Assembly: GCA_945871425.1 (NCBI GenBank)
Contig: CAMBVS010000014.1
Span: 1-64,000, forward strand
From: Rhizobium sp. Q54
GTDB taxonomy: Bacteria; Pseudomonadota; Alphaproteobacteria; SHVZ01
Length of the DNA: 64,000 nt
Reading direction: 5' to 3'
The translations under genes and the position numbers were made by a program. This document shows, piece after piece, positions 42,405 through 51,265 of the stretch. Below the pieces are notes generated by a model that made no database searches, was not told the DNA's origin, and worked only from the letters and a program-made list of their open reading frames with translations. Positions within the stretch are counted from its first letter, which is position 1, and each line of letters starts with the position of its first letter.

Positions 42405-42895
42405 CGGATCAGCTCCGCGCCGCCCCTGAGCCCGACCAGCGCCAGCGCGCCGGAGACCAGGAAGTTCCAGCCTGCCATCGAGATGCCGATGAGAGACCAA
42501 GCGATCTCGTCGCAACGAACGACGGGTGCGGCCAGCAGCCGGTCGCGAAGGGCCGCGGCGCTGGTCCCGGTCGGACCTGTCGCCCCGCAGGACGCCGTTC
42601 CCTCCCACCAGTGCAGCTCGACGCCGGCGTGATAGGCACCGATGCCCGCGGTGACGGCGAGTGCCAGGGCTGCCGCCAGGGCCGCCCAGCCGGCCGGCGC
42701 CCGCCGCCCCTGGCGGATCAGGAACATGCCGACCAAGCCGGCGGCGATGGCGACGACGTGCGGCCAGCGCTGCCAGAGGCAGAGCACGCAAGGCTGCAGC
42801 CCGCCCCAGTGCTGGAAGGCGAGCGCGCCCAGAAGCAGGGCCGCCGATCCATGGGCGAGGAGGGCCGGGGCGACGCGAGGCGAGAGGAGTTTCAT
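42401..42895 (-). CDS. dsbB: Disulfide bond formation protein DsbB
   Basis: A 164-residue inner-membrane protein with four TM helices that reoxidises DsbA with quinone. Periplasmic Cys36 and Cys39 in PCVLCLWQRW form the first redox pair and the Cys residues in TASCGATG and VVRCDEI the second. The ATG at 42895 lies two bases from the YqaA gene. It shares a YqaA-dsbB-coq7 operon, linking disulfide formation with ubiquinone supply. Confidence 0.9.
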   Translation of the reverse strand: MKLLSPRVAPALLAHGSAALLLGALAFQHWGGLQPCVLCLWQRWPHVVAIAAGLVGMFLIRQGRRAPAGWAALAAALALAVTAGIGAYHAGVELHWWEGTASCGATGPTGTSAAALRDRLLAAPVVRCDEIAWSLIGISMAGWNFLVSGALALVGLRGGAELIR

Positions 42896-42897
42896 GG

Positions 42898-43479
42898 CTA
42901 AAAAGTATAGCGCACGACGACGAAGCCGCCGACCAGTACGATCGTGCCGACCAGGACCACGATGCCGAGGCGCTCCTCGACGAAGCGGCGGACCGGCGGG
43001 CCGAACCACCAGAGCAGCAGCGCCACCGCATAGAAGCGGATGCCGCGCGACAGGATCGAGGCGGTGAAGAATTCCAGGAGATCGAAGGAGGCGGCGCCGG
43101 AGGCGATGGTGACGAGCTTGTAGGGGATGGGTGTCGCGCCCTTCAGCACGATGATCCACCAGCCGTATTCGGCGAAGGCCTGCTCGAACTGCCTGATGGC
43201 ATCGCCATAGCCGTAGATGGTGAGGACCGGCCGGCCGATCGCCTCGAAGCCCCAGTGGCCGATGGCGTATCCCAGCAGCCCGCCCAGCACCGAGGCGACC
43301 AGGCAGACGGTCGCATAGAAGAAGGCACGGTCGCGCCTGGCAAGGATCATCGGGATCAGCAGGACGTCCGGCGGGATCGGAAAGACCGAACTCTCGACGA
43401 AGGAGACGACGGCGAGCCACGGCAGCGCCCGCGGATCGGCGGCCATGCGCAGCAGCCAGTCATACATTCGGCGAAGCAT
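42898..43479 (-). CDS. YqaA family (DedA-like) membrane protein
   Basis: A 193-residue protein with several TM helices, including PWLAVVSFVESSVFPIPPDV, in which the FP-x-P-P-(D/E) motif marks the YqaA/DedA superfamily, and GATPIPYKLVTIASG. Such proteins support envelope lipid and proton-motive-force homeostasis. I use the ATG at 43479 in preference to a TTG six bases upstream. It is first in the operon with dsbB and coq7. Confidence 0.87.
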   Translation of the reverse strand: MLRRMYDWLLRMAADPRALPWLAVVSFVESSVFPIPPDVLLIPMILARRDRAFFYATVCLVASVLGGLLGYAIGHWGFEAIGRPVLTIYGYGDAIRQFEQAFAEYGWWIIVLKGATPIPYKLVTIASGAASFDLLEFFTASILSRGIRFYAVALLLWWFGPPVRRFVEERLGIVVLVGTIVLVGGFVVVRYTF

Positions 43480-43600
43480 CGGCAATCCAGTCAGGCAGGA
43501 TCGGAGTCGAGGTCATAGACGCGGGCTCTGCGTACCGCAATCGTCTTCCGACCCGCCTGCGGCACCGTCGCCGTTGGCAAGCCCGGCCCTGGCGGTAAGC

Positions 43601-44959
43601 ATGGGTTCGCCCGCGGTAGAGCCGGCAAGAGCAGCACGGGGGGTGACGGATGAGTCGACTCGGCCGCAGCGCGGAATGGCTGCCCTGCTCGGCCCTCTCG
43701 CGGCCGTCCTTCATGTGGTCCTGCGCTATGGCGTGAATTTCCCCTTCGCCGATCAGTGGGACTTCATCGCCTTCTTCGCCGCGCAGGAGGCCGGCGAGCT
43801 TCGATGGCGCGACGTCTGGGCGCTCCACAACGAGCACCGGATGGTTGCGCCCAAGCTGGCGATGCTGGGGCTCGCCTCGTTGACACGCTGGAACATCGTC
43901 GCGGAGATGCTGGCGAGCGTCGTGCTGGCGCTCGCCAGCTTGCTGATCTTGCTGCAGCTGGCGCAGCCGGTCCTCCGGGGAAGCGGGCAGGTGGGACGGC
44001 TGTGGACGATGCTCACCCTCTCACTCTACGTCTTCTCGCTCGCCCAGGGAACGAACCGGCTCTGGGGCTGGCAGATCCAATGGTTCCTCAGCCTCTTCGC
44101 AGCGGTCCTCACCGTCGCCCTGGCGACGTGGAGCCTCGGAAGCGTGCGCCCGTGGGCCTACGTCGCCGGCGCGGCCCTCGCCGCCCTGGTCTGCCAGTTC
44201 AGCATCGCCAGCGGCGTGGTCGCCTGGGGCGCCGGCGCAATGGTCCTCGCCGTCCATCCGCTTCGCCGCCGCGTTCTCGCGCCCTGGCTGGCGGCGGCCG
44301 CCGTCGCCACCGCCGCCTTCTTCGTCGGCAACGAGCGCCATAACGGGCTGCCGTCCCTGCTGATCGCGCGCGACCATCCTCTGCTGCTCCTCGAATATGT
44401 CGGCAACTACCTCTCGGGGCCGCTCGGTCGGCATGCCGCCATCGGTCTTGTCGTCGGCCTCGCCTTCGTCGGCCTCGTTCCGATCGCAGCGAGCCGCCAT
44501 CGCGAGCGGCCGGACCTGTTCATGCCGTGGATCGCCCTCGGCCTCTTCGCCGGCGCCAACGCGGTGCTGACCGCCATCGGCCGCGTCGGCATGGGCGCCG
44601 AGCAGGGGCTGGTGGCCCGCTACGCGACCATCGCGCCGCTGATGACGGTTTCGGTCGTGCTGCTGGGGATCCTGGCGTTCCGCGCCTGGCCGTCGGGGCG
44701 CCTGACGGCGCTCACGCCGGTCGGGGCCGTCGCCGGCGGCGCCCTGCTGGCCTTGCCGGCGATCGTGGCCGATGTCCGCGGCATGGCCGACCTCAAGGAG
44801 GTCAATCGGCGGATCGTCGCCGGCCGGACCTGCGTGCTGGCGATCGACACGGCGCCCGACCCATGCCTCGTCCGCCTTCGCCCCGATCCGGCGGTGGTCC
44901 GTCTCCGCGCCCCGCAGCTAAAGGCTCTCGGCCTGAGCGGCTTCGCTTCGAAACGCTAG
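43601..44959 (+). CDS. Multi-pass membrane protein, GT-C glycosyltransferase-like
   Basis: About 452 residues with ten or more hydrophobic helices. After the first helix there is FPFADQWDFIAFFA and then WALHNEHRMVAPKLAML: an acidic residue in the first loop and an NEHR motif, a layout like GT-C polyprenyl-phosphate-dependent sugar transferases, whose catalytic Asp sits in the first periplasmic loop. The C-terminal ~60 residues are soluble. The ATG at 43601 is uncertain; a GTG at 43643 is an alternative. It faces the DprE1/DprE2/UbiA genes 10 bases away. I infer transfer of a lipid-linked sugar. Confidence 0.6.
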   Translation: MGSPAVEPARAARGVTDESTRPQRGMAALLGPLAAVLHVVLRYGVNFPFADQWDFIAFFAAQEAGELRWRDVWALHNEHRMVAPKLAMLGLASLTRWNIVAEMLASVVLALASLLILLQLAQPVLRGSGQVGRLWTMLTLSLYVFSLAQGTNRLWGWQIQWFLSLFAAVLTVALATWSLGSVRPWAYVAGAALAALVCQFSIASGVVAWGAGAMVLAVHPLRRRVLAPWLAAAAVATAAFFVGNERHNGLPSLLIARDHPLLLLEYVGNYLSGPLGRHAAIGLVVGLAFVGLVPIAASRHRERPDLFMPWIALGLFAGANAVLTAIGRVGMGAEQGLVARYATIAPLMTVSVVLLGILAFRAWPSGRLTALTPVGAVAGGALLALPAIVADVRGMADLKEVNRRIVAGRTCVLAIDTAPDPCLVRLRPDPAVVRLRAPQLKALGLSGFASKR

Positions 44960-44969
44960 CGGCGGCCGT

Positions 44970-45710
44970 CTACAGGCTCAGCTGCTTGAACACGCGCTCG
45001 GGGATCAGCCGGATGATCAGCATGATCGGCCGCCAGAACCAGGGCAGATAGACGACGTCACGGCCCTTCTCGATCGCGGCCAGGATCCCGGCGGCGATGG
45101 CTTCAGGCTTCGCCCAGAGCGGGCCGCCCTTGGCGATGCCGGCCGTCATCGGCGTATCGACGAAGCCGGGCTTGATCGTGAGCACCTGCACGCCCGCGCC
45201 GGCGAGCCGGTTGCGCAGACCCTGCAGGAACAGGCTGACCATGCCCTTGGCGGCGCCGTAGACGTAGTTGCTCTTGCGGCCGCGATCGCCGGCGACCGAG
45301 GAGATGACGGCGATGACCCCGGCCCGCCCCGCCTCGAAGCGGTTGGCGACCAGGGTCAGGAGCGCGATGACGCCGAGCGCGTTGGTCTCGATGTCGGCAA
45401 GCGTGCGATCGACCGACGCCTCGCAGGCCTTCTGGTCGGGAAGCACGCCATGGGCGACCAGCACGATGTCGAGGCCGCCCATCGCCTGCTCGGCTGCCGC
45501 CAGCAAGGCCGCGTGACGGCTCCGGTCATTGGCGTCGAGCGCCATCACCTCGACGGAGCCGGCGCCGCGGGCGGCCAGGTCCTGCCGGACCATCTCCAGC
45601 CGGCTGAGATTGCGCGCGGCCAGAAAAAGCCGGTCGCCGCGCGCGGCCAGCAACCGTGCCGTCGCCTGGGCGATGGCCGAGGTAGCGCCGACGATCAGCA
45701 CCTTGCGCAT
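44970..45710 (-). CDS. SDR oxidoreductase, DprE2-like (decaprenylphosphoryl-2-keto-ribose reductase)
   Basis: A 246-residue short-chain dehydrogenase whose start MRKVLIVGATSAIAQATARL, with ATSAIA in place of the common TGxxxGIG, is typical of the DprE2 family. The catalytic Tyr-x-x-x-Lys is in NYVYGAAKGMVS. DprE2 reduces the 2-keto intermediate made by DprE1, giving decaprenylphospho-arabinose. The C-terminal hydrophobic tail (LPWFWRPIMLIIRLIP) may bring it to the membrane. It lies 13 bases downstream of the DprE1-like gene. Confidence 0.83.
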   Translation of the reverse strand: MRKVLIVGATSAIAQATARLLAARGDRLFLAARNLSRLEMVRQDLAARGAGSVEVMALDANDRSRHAALLAAAEQAMGGLDIVLVAHGVLPDQKACEASVDRTLADIETNALGVIALLTLVANRFEAGRAGVIAVISSVAGDRGRKSNYVYGAAKGMVSLFLQGLRNRLAGAGVQVLTIKPGFVDTPMTAGIAKGGPLWAKPEAIAAGILAAIEKGRDVVYLPWFWRPIMLIIRLIPERVFKQLSL

Positions 45711-45723
45711 GGGACGTCTCCGA

Positions 45724-47031
45724 TCATCTGCGAGCATCGAGGGTGACCCGGCGCCAGAACGCCGACATCACCTTAGGATCGCGCATGGACTCGAGCTTTT
45801 CCCAATCAGGGAAGGTCCGGCCGAAGACCTCGCCCGACATGCGGGCGTCCTTCGCCGGATAGACACCGCCGCCGGCATCCATAACGACACGGTCGAGGCG
45901 GTCCAGCAGACCCAGGGTCGGCTCCCCGCGGAACGGGAAGTCGAGGGCGAGCGTGGCACCGGGGCGCGGGAACGAGAGCAGGCCGCACCCCGGCATCGTC
46001 CCGAACAGCTTCAGCACCGAAAGGAAGGACCCCTGGCCATCGGCGGCGATGAGATCGAGGATCCGGCGAAGCGCCGCGGGCGCCGAACCAGGCGGCACCA
46101 CGCATTGGTACTGCACGAAGCCGCGCTGCCCGTAGAGCCGGTTCCAGTCGAGGATGGAATCGAGCGGATAGAAATAGGTCAGGTAGTGCTGGATCGAATG
46201 CCGGGACCGTGGGAAGCGGTAGTAGAGCTCGTTGAAGGCGCGGAGCGTCAGCCGGTTCACTGGCGAGACCGGCGGCGTGAACGGGACCCGGCGGGCGCCC
46301 CGCGGCGCCTCGTGCTTGCCGCTCGGCGTCGGCGCGTGGTTCGCACGCATGAAGAGGCCGCGGCCGAGATCCTGGCCACGGGCAAGGCAGTCGATCCAGG
46401 CGACGGTGTAGTCGTGGCTCCGGTCGGACTCGGCCGCGAGGGCGAAGAAGGCGTCGAGATCGGGGAAGCGGAGGGTCTCGACGTCGAGCCAGGGTCCCTC
46501 GACGCGGATGAGCTGAAGCTCCGCCCAGGTGACGAGACCGGTCAGGCCGAGCCCGCCAACCGTTGAGCAGAACCAGTCAGGTTCCAGGTCGGGTCCGCAG
46601 AGGATGCGTCGCCCGTCGGAGCGCAGCAGCTCGAACCGGAGCACATGGTTGCCGAAACTGCCGCGCCGATGGTGGTTCTTGCCGTGAACGTCGTTGGCGA
46701 TAGCGCCGCCGACGGTGACCAGCCGGGTCCCGGGCGTGACCGCCAGGAACCAGCCCTTGGGCACGGTCAGCTCCAGGATGTCGCCGAGGAGCACGCCGGC
46801 CTCGCAGGCGAGCCGTCCGGTCGACGGATCGAAGGCGATGAAGCGGTCGAGCCCGCGCACATCGAGGAGCGTCCCGCCATCGGCGAGACAGCTGTCGCCG
46901 TAGCTGCGGCCGTTGCCGCGCGGCAGAACCTCTCCTGCGATCGCCGGCCATCCCTGGTCGCGCCAGGAGAGCGCAACCGCCCGCTGGGGCAGCTTCGGAT
47001 AGTGTCCCCAGCTCGCGTAAGCGTCGGTCAT
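45724..47031 (-). CDS. FAD-dependent oxidase, DprE1-like (decaprenylphosphoryl-ribose 2'-oxidase)
   Basis: A 435-residue VAO-type flavoenzyme. FAD-binding motifs GNGRSYGDS (residues 39-47) and DVHGKNHH (114-121) match mycobacterial DprE1 almost letter for letter, and the C-terminal block LSVLKLFG...LSFPRPG...LDFPF aligns with its substrate domain. At the position of DprE1 Cys387, the target of benzothiazinones, this protein has Ala362. It should oxidise the 2'-hydroxyl of a polyprenylphospho-ribose. It sits between the DprE2-like and the HAD-UbiA genes, all on one strand. Confidence 0.85.
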   Translation of the reverse strand: MTDAYASWGHYPKLPQRAVALSWRDQGWPAIAGEVLPRGNGRSYGDSCLADGGTLLDVRGLDRFIAFDPSTGRLACEAGVLLGDILELTVPKGWFLAVTPGTRLVTVGGAIANDVHGKNHHRRGSFGNHVLRFELLRSDGRRILCGPDLEPDWFCSTVGGLGLTGLVTWAELQLIRVEGPWLDVETLRFPDLDAFFALAAESDRSHDYTVAWIDCLARGQDLGRGLFMRANHAPTPSGKHEAPRGARRVPFTPPVSPVNRLTLRAFNELYYRFPRSRHSIQHYLTYFYPLDSILDWNRLYGQRGFVQYQCVVPPGSAPAALRRILDLIAADGQGSFLSVLKLFGTMPGCGLLSFPRPGATLALDFPFRGEPTLGLLDRLDRVVMDAGGGVYPAKDARMSGEVFGRTFPDWEKLESMRDPKVMSAFWRRVTLDARR

Positions 47032-47034
47032 GCG

Positions 47035-48486
47035 TCAGAAGGCGAGAAGGATGACGACCGCCATTGCGAGCGCGACGGCGCGGCTGACCCGATCCTTCAC
47101 CGCGAAGACGATCGGATCGTCGTGCATGTTGCCGCGATGGGCGACCAGCCAGGCCCGGCTGACCCAATAGAGCAGCAGCGGGCACAGCAGCCAGAGCGCA
47201 TCCGGCCGGCTGTAAAGCGGCAGGACCGCCGGGCTGTTGACGTAGAGCGCCAGGACCAGGACCGAGAGATAGCCGGCACCGCCGCCGAGCGCCGAGAGCA
47301 GCTCGAGGTCGCCCGTCCGGTAGCCACGGCCCGGAGCGGTGGCCTCTCCCGCCTCGCGCACGCCGAGAAGCTCGGTATAGCGCTTCAGAAGGGCGAGGCT
47401 GAGGAAGATGAACATGGAAAATGCGAGCAGCCAGAACGACGGCCAGAGCCCAAGCGCCGCCGAGCCGCCGATCAGCCGCAAGGTGTAGAGGCCGGCCAGG
47501 ATGAAGACGTCCACCAGGACGAGGCGTTTGACGCCGAATGAATAGGCGGTGGTGACCACGACATAGACGGCGAGCACGCCGACGAAGGCGGGCGAAACCG
47601 CGAACGCAACCGCCAGGGCGGCCCCCAACAGAAGCGGCGCCAAGACGATGCCGTTCAGCGCCGGCACGTTGCCGGCCGCGAACACCCGCATGCGTTTGCG
47701 CGGATGGCGCCGGTCGTCGGCGAGATCGAGCAGGTCGTTCACCACGTAGATCGCCGAAGCGCAGAGCCCGAAGGCAATGAAGGCAAGCGCCGCCAACAGG
47801 ATCTGCCCGGGCTCGAGCACGGCATGCGCGGTCACGAGGGGAACGAATACCAGCAGGTTCTTCAGCCATTGCTGCGGCCGAAGAGCCTGCAGATGGCTTT
47901 GGATCGCAGCGGGGCGGTCGTCGAAGCTGGCGGCGACGTCGGTGATCGCCTCGACCTTGCCGGCGATGCCGGGTCCGGGATTGACGATCACGGCCGAGCG
48001 CGCGGACGGCCAGACCGAGAGGTCGGCCTGGTCGTTGCCGGCGTAGTCGAAGCCCTTCTCGCCGAAGCGCTCGACCAGTCGCGCGCGTTTGGCGTCGGCC
48101 TTGAGATTGGTCGAGCCGTCGCTCGCCAGGACCTCGTCGAACAGGCCGAGGTGACCGGCGATCGGCGTCGCCGCGCCATGGTCGGAGGCGGTGGCCAGAA
48201 CCAGAGGCTGGCCTGCGGCCCTCCGCTCCTTGAGGAACGCGATGAAGGCTTCGTTGTAGGGAAGCGTCGTCGGATCGATCGACGCCCGGCGGGCGACCTC
48301 GGCCTTGAGCCGCGCCTTCCCGCCCCCGGCGAGCCAGGACAGCATGTCGAAGGCGGCGAGCGGACGCTGGCGAAGCAGGACGAGTGCGCCCTCGACCAGG
48401 AGGTCGGTCTTGATCAGGGTGCCGTCCAGATCGACGACCAGCGGAGGCTGCGATGAAGCCGCGCCTTTCTGTCCCGGAGCCGACAT
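47035..48486 (-). CDS. HAD phosphatase-UbiA prenyltransferase fusion (decaprenyl-phosphate phosphoribosyltransferase-like)
   Basis: A 483-residue two-domain protein. Residues ~15-195 form a HAD phosphatase: VVDLDGTLIKTDLL (nucleophile Asp19), TASDHG and DYAGNDQADLSVW. Residues ~200-483 form a UbiA-type prenyltransferase with about nine TM helices and the Asp-rich motif VVNDLLDLADDRRHPRKR. The UbiA part resembles the enzyme that places 5-phosphoribosyl on decaprenyl phosphate; the HAD part would remove the 5-phosphate. In mycobacteria these are separate proteins (Rv3806c, Rv3807c). Adjacent DprE1/DprE2 genes complete the route. Confidence 0.85.
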   Translation of the reverse strand: MSAPGQKGAASSQPPLVVDLDGTLIKTDLLVEGALVLLRQRPLAAFDMLSWLAGGGKARLKAEVARRASIDPTTLPYNEAFIAFLKERRAAGQPLVLATASDHGAATPIAGHLGLFDEVLASDGSTNLKADAKRARLVERFGEKGFDYAGNDQADLSVWPSARSAVIVNPGPGIAGKVEAITDVAASFDDRPAAIQSHLQALRPQQWLKNLLVFVPLVTAHAVLEPGQILLAALAFIAFGLCASAIYVVNDLLDLADDRRHPRKRMRVFAAGNVPALNGIVLAPLLLGAALAVAFAVSPAFVGVLAVYVVVTTAYSFGVKRLVLVDVFILAGLYTLRLIGGSAALGLWPSFWLLAFSMFIFLSLALLKRYTELLGVREAGEATAPGRGYRTGDLELLSALGGGAGYLSVLVLALYVNSPAVLPLYSRPDALWLLCPLLLYWVSRAWLVAHRGNMHDDPIVFAVKDRVSRAVALAMAVVILLAF

Positions 48487-48490
48487 GTCC

Positions 48491-48910
48491 TCAGCGTCGA
48501 TAATTGCGAAAGGTCCAGTACTTGTGGCCGACGAAGCTGGTGAAGACCGGCACGATCACGCCCACCACATGGGCCAGCGTCTCGGCATGCTCGACCACCC
48601 CGACCGCGGGCAGGGCATAGTAGGCGAGAGCCAGGCTGATGACGAGGGTCTGGGCCACGGCGAGCAGGTTGACGAGAGCGAAGGCCAGCATCTCGCCAGG
48701 GACGCCGCGGTCGCCAGGCCCGAAGACCAGGAGGCGGTTCAAGACATAGGCCGTCGCCATGCCGGTGAGATAGGCCGCCACCACGGCGACGGTGTAGGTG
48801 ACGGCCTGGCTGTAGAGGAGCCGCGACAGGACGTTGACCAGGGCTGCGACGCCGCCGGCGAGGAGGAAGCGCAGCAGGCCCGAAGTGACGAAGGCGTCCT
48901 TGAGCCTCAT
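48491..48910 (-). CDS. GtrA family membrane protein
   Basis: A 139-residue protein with four TM helices. The start RFLLAGGVAALVNVLSRLLY and the last helix's KYWTFRNY are the GtrA signature. GtrA proteins flip or help flip polyprenyl-phospho-sugars, such as bactoprenol-glucose, across the inner membrane; in mycobacteria Rv3789 is a GtrA linked to the arabinan pathway. Its ATG overlaps the FAD-oxidoreductase stop (ATGA). It lies four bases upstream of the HAD-UbiA gene. Confidence 0.88.
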   Translation of the reverse strand: MRLKDAFVTSGLLRFLLAGGVAALVNVLSRLLYSQAVTYTVAVVAAYLTGMATAYVLNRLLVFGPGDRGVPGEMLAFALVNLLAVAQTLVISLALAYYALPAVGVVEHAETLAHVVGVIVPVFTSFVGHKYWTFRNYRR

Positions 48911-50202
48911 CGACCGGCGACGACCTCCGCCAGGCGCCGGCCGACGGCGACGCTTTCGGAGATCGAGCGGTCCTCCGGGTAGTAGTAGGAGGTATCCGCC
49001 ATGTAGAAGCCAGGAAGCCGGCTCTCCATCGGCGGCAGCTTGTCGTAGAAGCCGGGCGTGCAGACGGTCTGGGCGAACTCGTAGCGCGACACCTTGGCAG
49101 CGATCACCTGGTCGTCCTCGAACGCCGGGTTGATGCGCTTGAGACAAGCCTTCACCTCGGCGATCAGCTCGGCGTCCGGCCGCTTCCAGTTCGGATGGGC
49201 CTTCGGCATGTAGTAGGGCGCATAGAGGATATGCGCCTCGCCCGGATGCAGGTTCGAGTACTCGATGACGCCGGGGATCGGGATCTCCGGGTCGGTGATG
49301 TTCATCCAGAAATAGGGCGTCACCGGGCGCGTCATCTTCAGGATCACGCAGGCGACCGCGATGTTGTCGATCTCGGCGATGCGGCGGCGCTCGTCCTCCG
49401 GCAGCGCCGGCACCAGCCGCGTCACATAGGGCAGCGGCACCGTGGAGACCACCTGGTCGTGCCGCTCGACGCCGCCTTCCAGGCGGACACCGACCGCACG
49501 CCCGTCCTCGGCCACGACCTCGCGCACCGTGCTCTTGAGACGGATGGCGCCGCCGGCGGCGAGTATCCGCGCCTCCATCGCCGAAAGCAGCGTGTCAGAG
49601 CCACCGTCGAGCGTGCCTAGGCGCTCCTGGAACAGGCTCTTCCTCGACTTGGCGACGCGCTTGATACGGGTGCCGATCCAGGCCGCGGAGAGACGGTGCG
49701 CGTGCTCGAAGAACTTGAGCTCGAACAGGTTGCGCCAGAGGACCTCGTAGGCTTCGGCGCCGACCCAGCGGCGGAGCCAGTCGGTCGCCTCGACCTTGTC
49801 CAGCGGCCGCCAGTCCTTGATCCCCTTGGTATAGAGGACGTGCAGCGCGTAGCGGATCTTGGCGACCAGGCCGAGATGGGGGAACAGCAGCAGCCGGTCG
49901 GGCCGGCCCCACTCGTAGAGCGTGCCCCGGTAGAAGAAGCCCATCCGGGTGTCGACCCAGCGGAGCGTGCCCGAGAGGCCGAGCTCGTCCAGAAGCGCGA
50001 ACAGCGCGTGGTCGGTGGCGCAGATGAAATGGTAGTAGCGCTCGATCTTCAGGCCGTCGAAGTCGAAGGAGGCGGACATGCCGCCGATGCGGTCGTCGGC
50101 CTCGTAGATCGTCACCTTGTGGCCGCGCTTCAGCAGCTCATGCGCGCAGGCGAGGCCCATGGGACCCGCGCCGAGCACGGCGACGCTGCGGGCCTCAGAC
50201 AT
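48907..50202 (-). CDS. NAD(P)/FAD-dependent amino-oxidase-type oxidoreductase
   Basis: A 431-residue flavoprotein. The dinucleotide motif VLGAGPMGLACAHELLKRGH at the N-terminus continues to YEADDRIGGMS, the amine oxidase/protoporphyrinogen oxidase-type FAD fold, and C-terminal GFYMADTSYYYPEDRSISES closes the FAD site. The reaction is unknown: members near glycan genes may act on nucleotide sugars (UDP-galactopyranose mutase is a distant relative). Its start overlaps the epimerase stop by eight bases. Confidence 0.78.
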   Translation of the reverse strand: MSEARSVAVLGAGPMGLACAHELLKRGHKVTIYEADDRIGGMSASFDFDGLKIERYYHFICATDHALFALLDELGLSGTLRWVDTRMGFFYRGTLYEWGRPDRLLLFPHLGLVAKIRYALHVLYTKGIKDWRPLDKVEATDWLRRWVGAEAYEVLWRNLFELKFFEHAHRLSAAWIGTRIKRVAKSRKSLFQERLGTLDGGSDTLLSAMEARILAAGGAIRLKSTVREVVAEDGRAVGVRLEGGVERHDQVVSTVPLPYVTRLVPALPEDERRRIAEIDNIAVACVILKMTRPVTPYFWMNITDPEIPIPGVIEYSNLHPGEAHILYAPYYMPKAHPNWKRPDAELIAEVKACLKRINPAFEDDQVIAAKVSRYEFAQTVCTPGFYDKLPPMESRLPGFYMADTSYYYPEDRSISESVAVGRRLAEVVAGR

Positions 50203-51142
50203 AGGGCTTCACCTGGACCTTGCTGTAGACGGGATCGCAGAAGGTCTCGCGGATCGCGTCCACGAAGGGCGTCGGGCGGACGCCGAAGGTCGCCTCGATG
50301 TCGACGCCGGTGAACTCGTCGCCGGCGGTCAGCGCCTTCAGCTGGTCGGCGGTGAAGGGCGGGTTGGCGCTGAACAGCGCATAGACCCGGAGCAGGAAGG
50401 CGAACAGGCCGACCGGGATGTGCACGATCGGCGTCTTCAGGCCCTTGGCGTCGCGGATGGCCCGGATGATGTCGACATAGTCGACCCGCTCGGCGCCGGC
50501 GAGATCGTAGACCGTCCCCTGCGGGCGGCGTTCCAGGCAGACGGCGATCACGCGGCAGAAGTCGCGGTTGTAGAGGGGCTGGCGCATGTAGCGGCCATGG
50601 CCGGGGATGGGGAACACCGGCACGCGCTCGAGGAAGCGGGCGAGCCAGCCCAGGTGCTTCGGGTCGAACCAGCCGAACATCAGGGTCGGGCGCAGCACGC
50701 AATGGGGAAGCCCGGACGCCCGGACCAGCTCCTCCTGCGCCCGCTTGGTGCGGGTGTAGTCGTCGTCGGCGACCGAGTTCAGCACCGAGGAGCTGACATG
50801 GACGATGTAGGGGACGGCCGAGCGCCGGCACTCGTCCAGCACCAGCCGGGTCGCCTCGATGTTGTTGCGGACGAAAGGCCCCTCGCCCTTGCCGGTGATC
50901 TGGGCATGGAGCTGGACGAGCGCGTCGGCGCCGGCGAAATGGCCCTGCCAGGCGCCGGGTTCGGCCAGATCGGCCTCGACCGCGGTGACCTTCGGATGGA
51001 GCCGGGCCAGAACGCCGAGATTATGGGCGTGCTTGTCGATGGCGACCAGGTCGAGGTCGGGCCGCTCGGCCAGCAGGGTCACGAGATTCTGCCCGACCAG
51101 CCCGGCGGCGCCGGTGATGACGATCTTCTTCCGTTGTGGCAA
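50195..51142 (-). CDS. NAD-dependent epimerase/dehydratase family protein
   Basis: A 315-residue extended SDR. ITGAAGLVGQNL is the cofactor motif; HVSSSVLN supplies the Ser and the Tyr-x-x-x-Lys is YTRTKRAQEE. The C-terminal domain is of the sugar-nucleotide epimerase or polyprenol-linked type. I take the TTG at 51142, behind GAGAGGG, as the start because it begins the conserved domain; the frame upstream continues into the tRNA region without coding character. It is the first gene of the arabinose-type cassette. Substrate unknown. Confidence 0.82.
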   Translation of the reverse strand: MPQRKKIVITGAAGLVGQNLVTLLAERPDLDLVAIDKHAHNLGVLARLHPKVTAVEADLAEPGAWQGHFAGADALVQLHAQITGKGEGPFVRNNIEATRLVLDECRRSAVPYIVHVSSSVLNSVADDDYTRTKRAQEELVRASGLPHCVLRPTLMFGWFDPKHLGWLARFLERVPVFPIPGHGRYMRQPLYNRDFCRVIAVCLERRPQGTVYDLAGAERVDYVDIIRAIRDAKGLKTPIVHIPVGLFAFLLRVYALFSANPPFTADQLKALTAGDEFTGVDIEATFGVRPTPFVDAIRETFCDPVYSKVQVKPYV

Positions 51143-51265
51143 CGAAACAGCCCTCTCGGCCGTGGGTCGGGCGTGATGCCGGCTTAAGGGGGCGACCGGC
51201 CGTCGCTCGGGCGAGCCAATCGCACAGGCGGGGACGGCTGTCAAAGACCCGGGCTCCGGGCTCCC

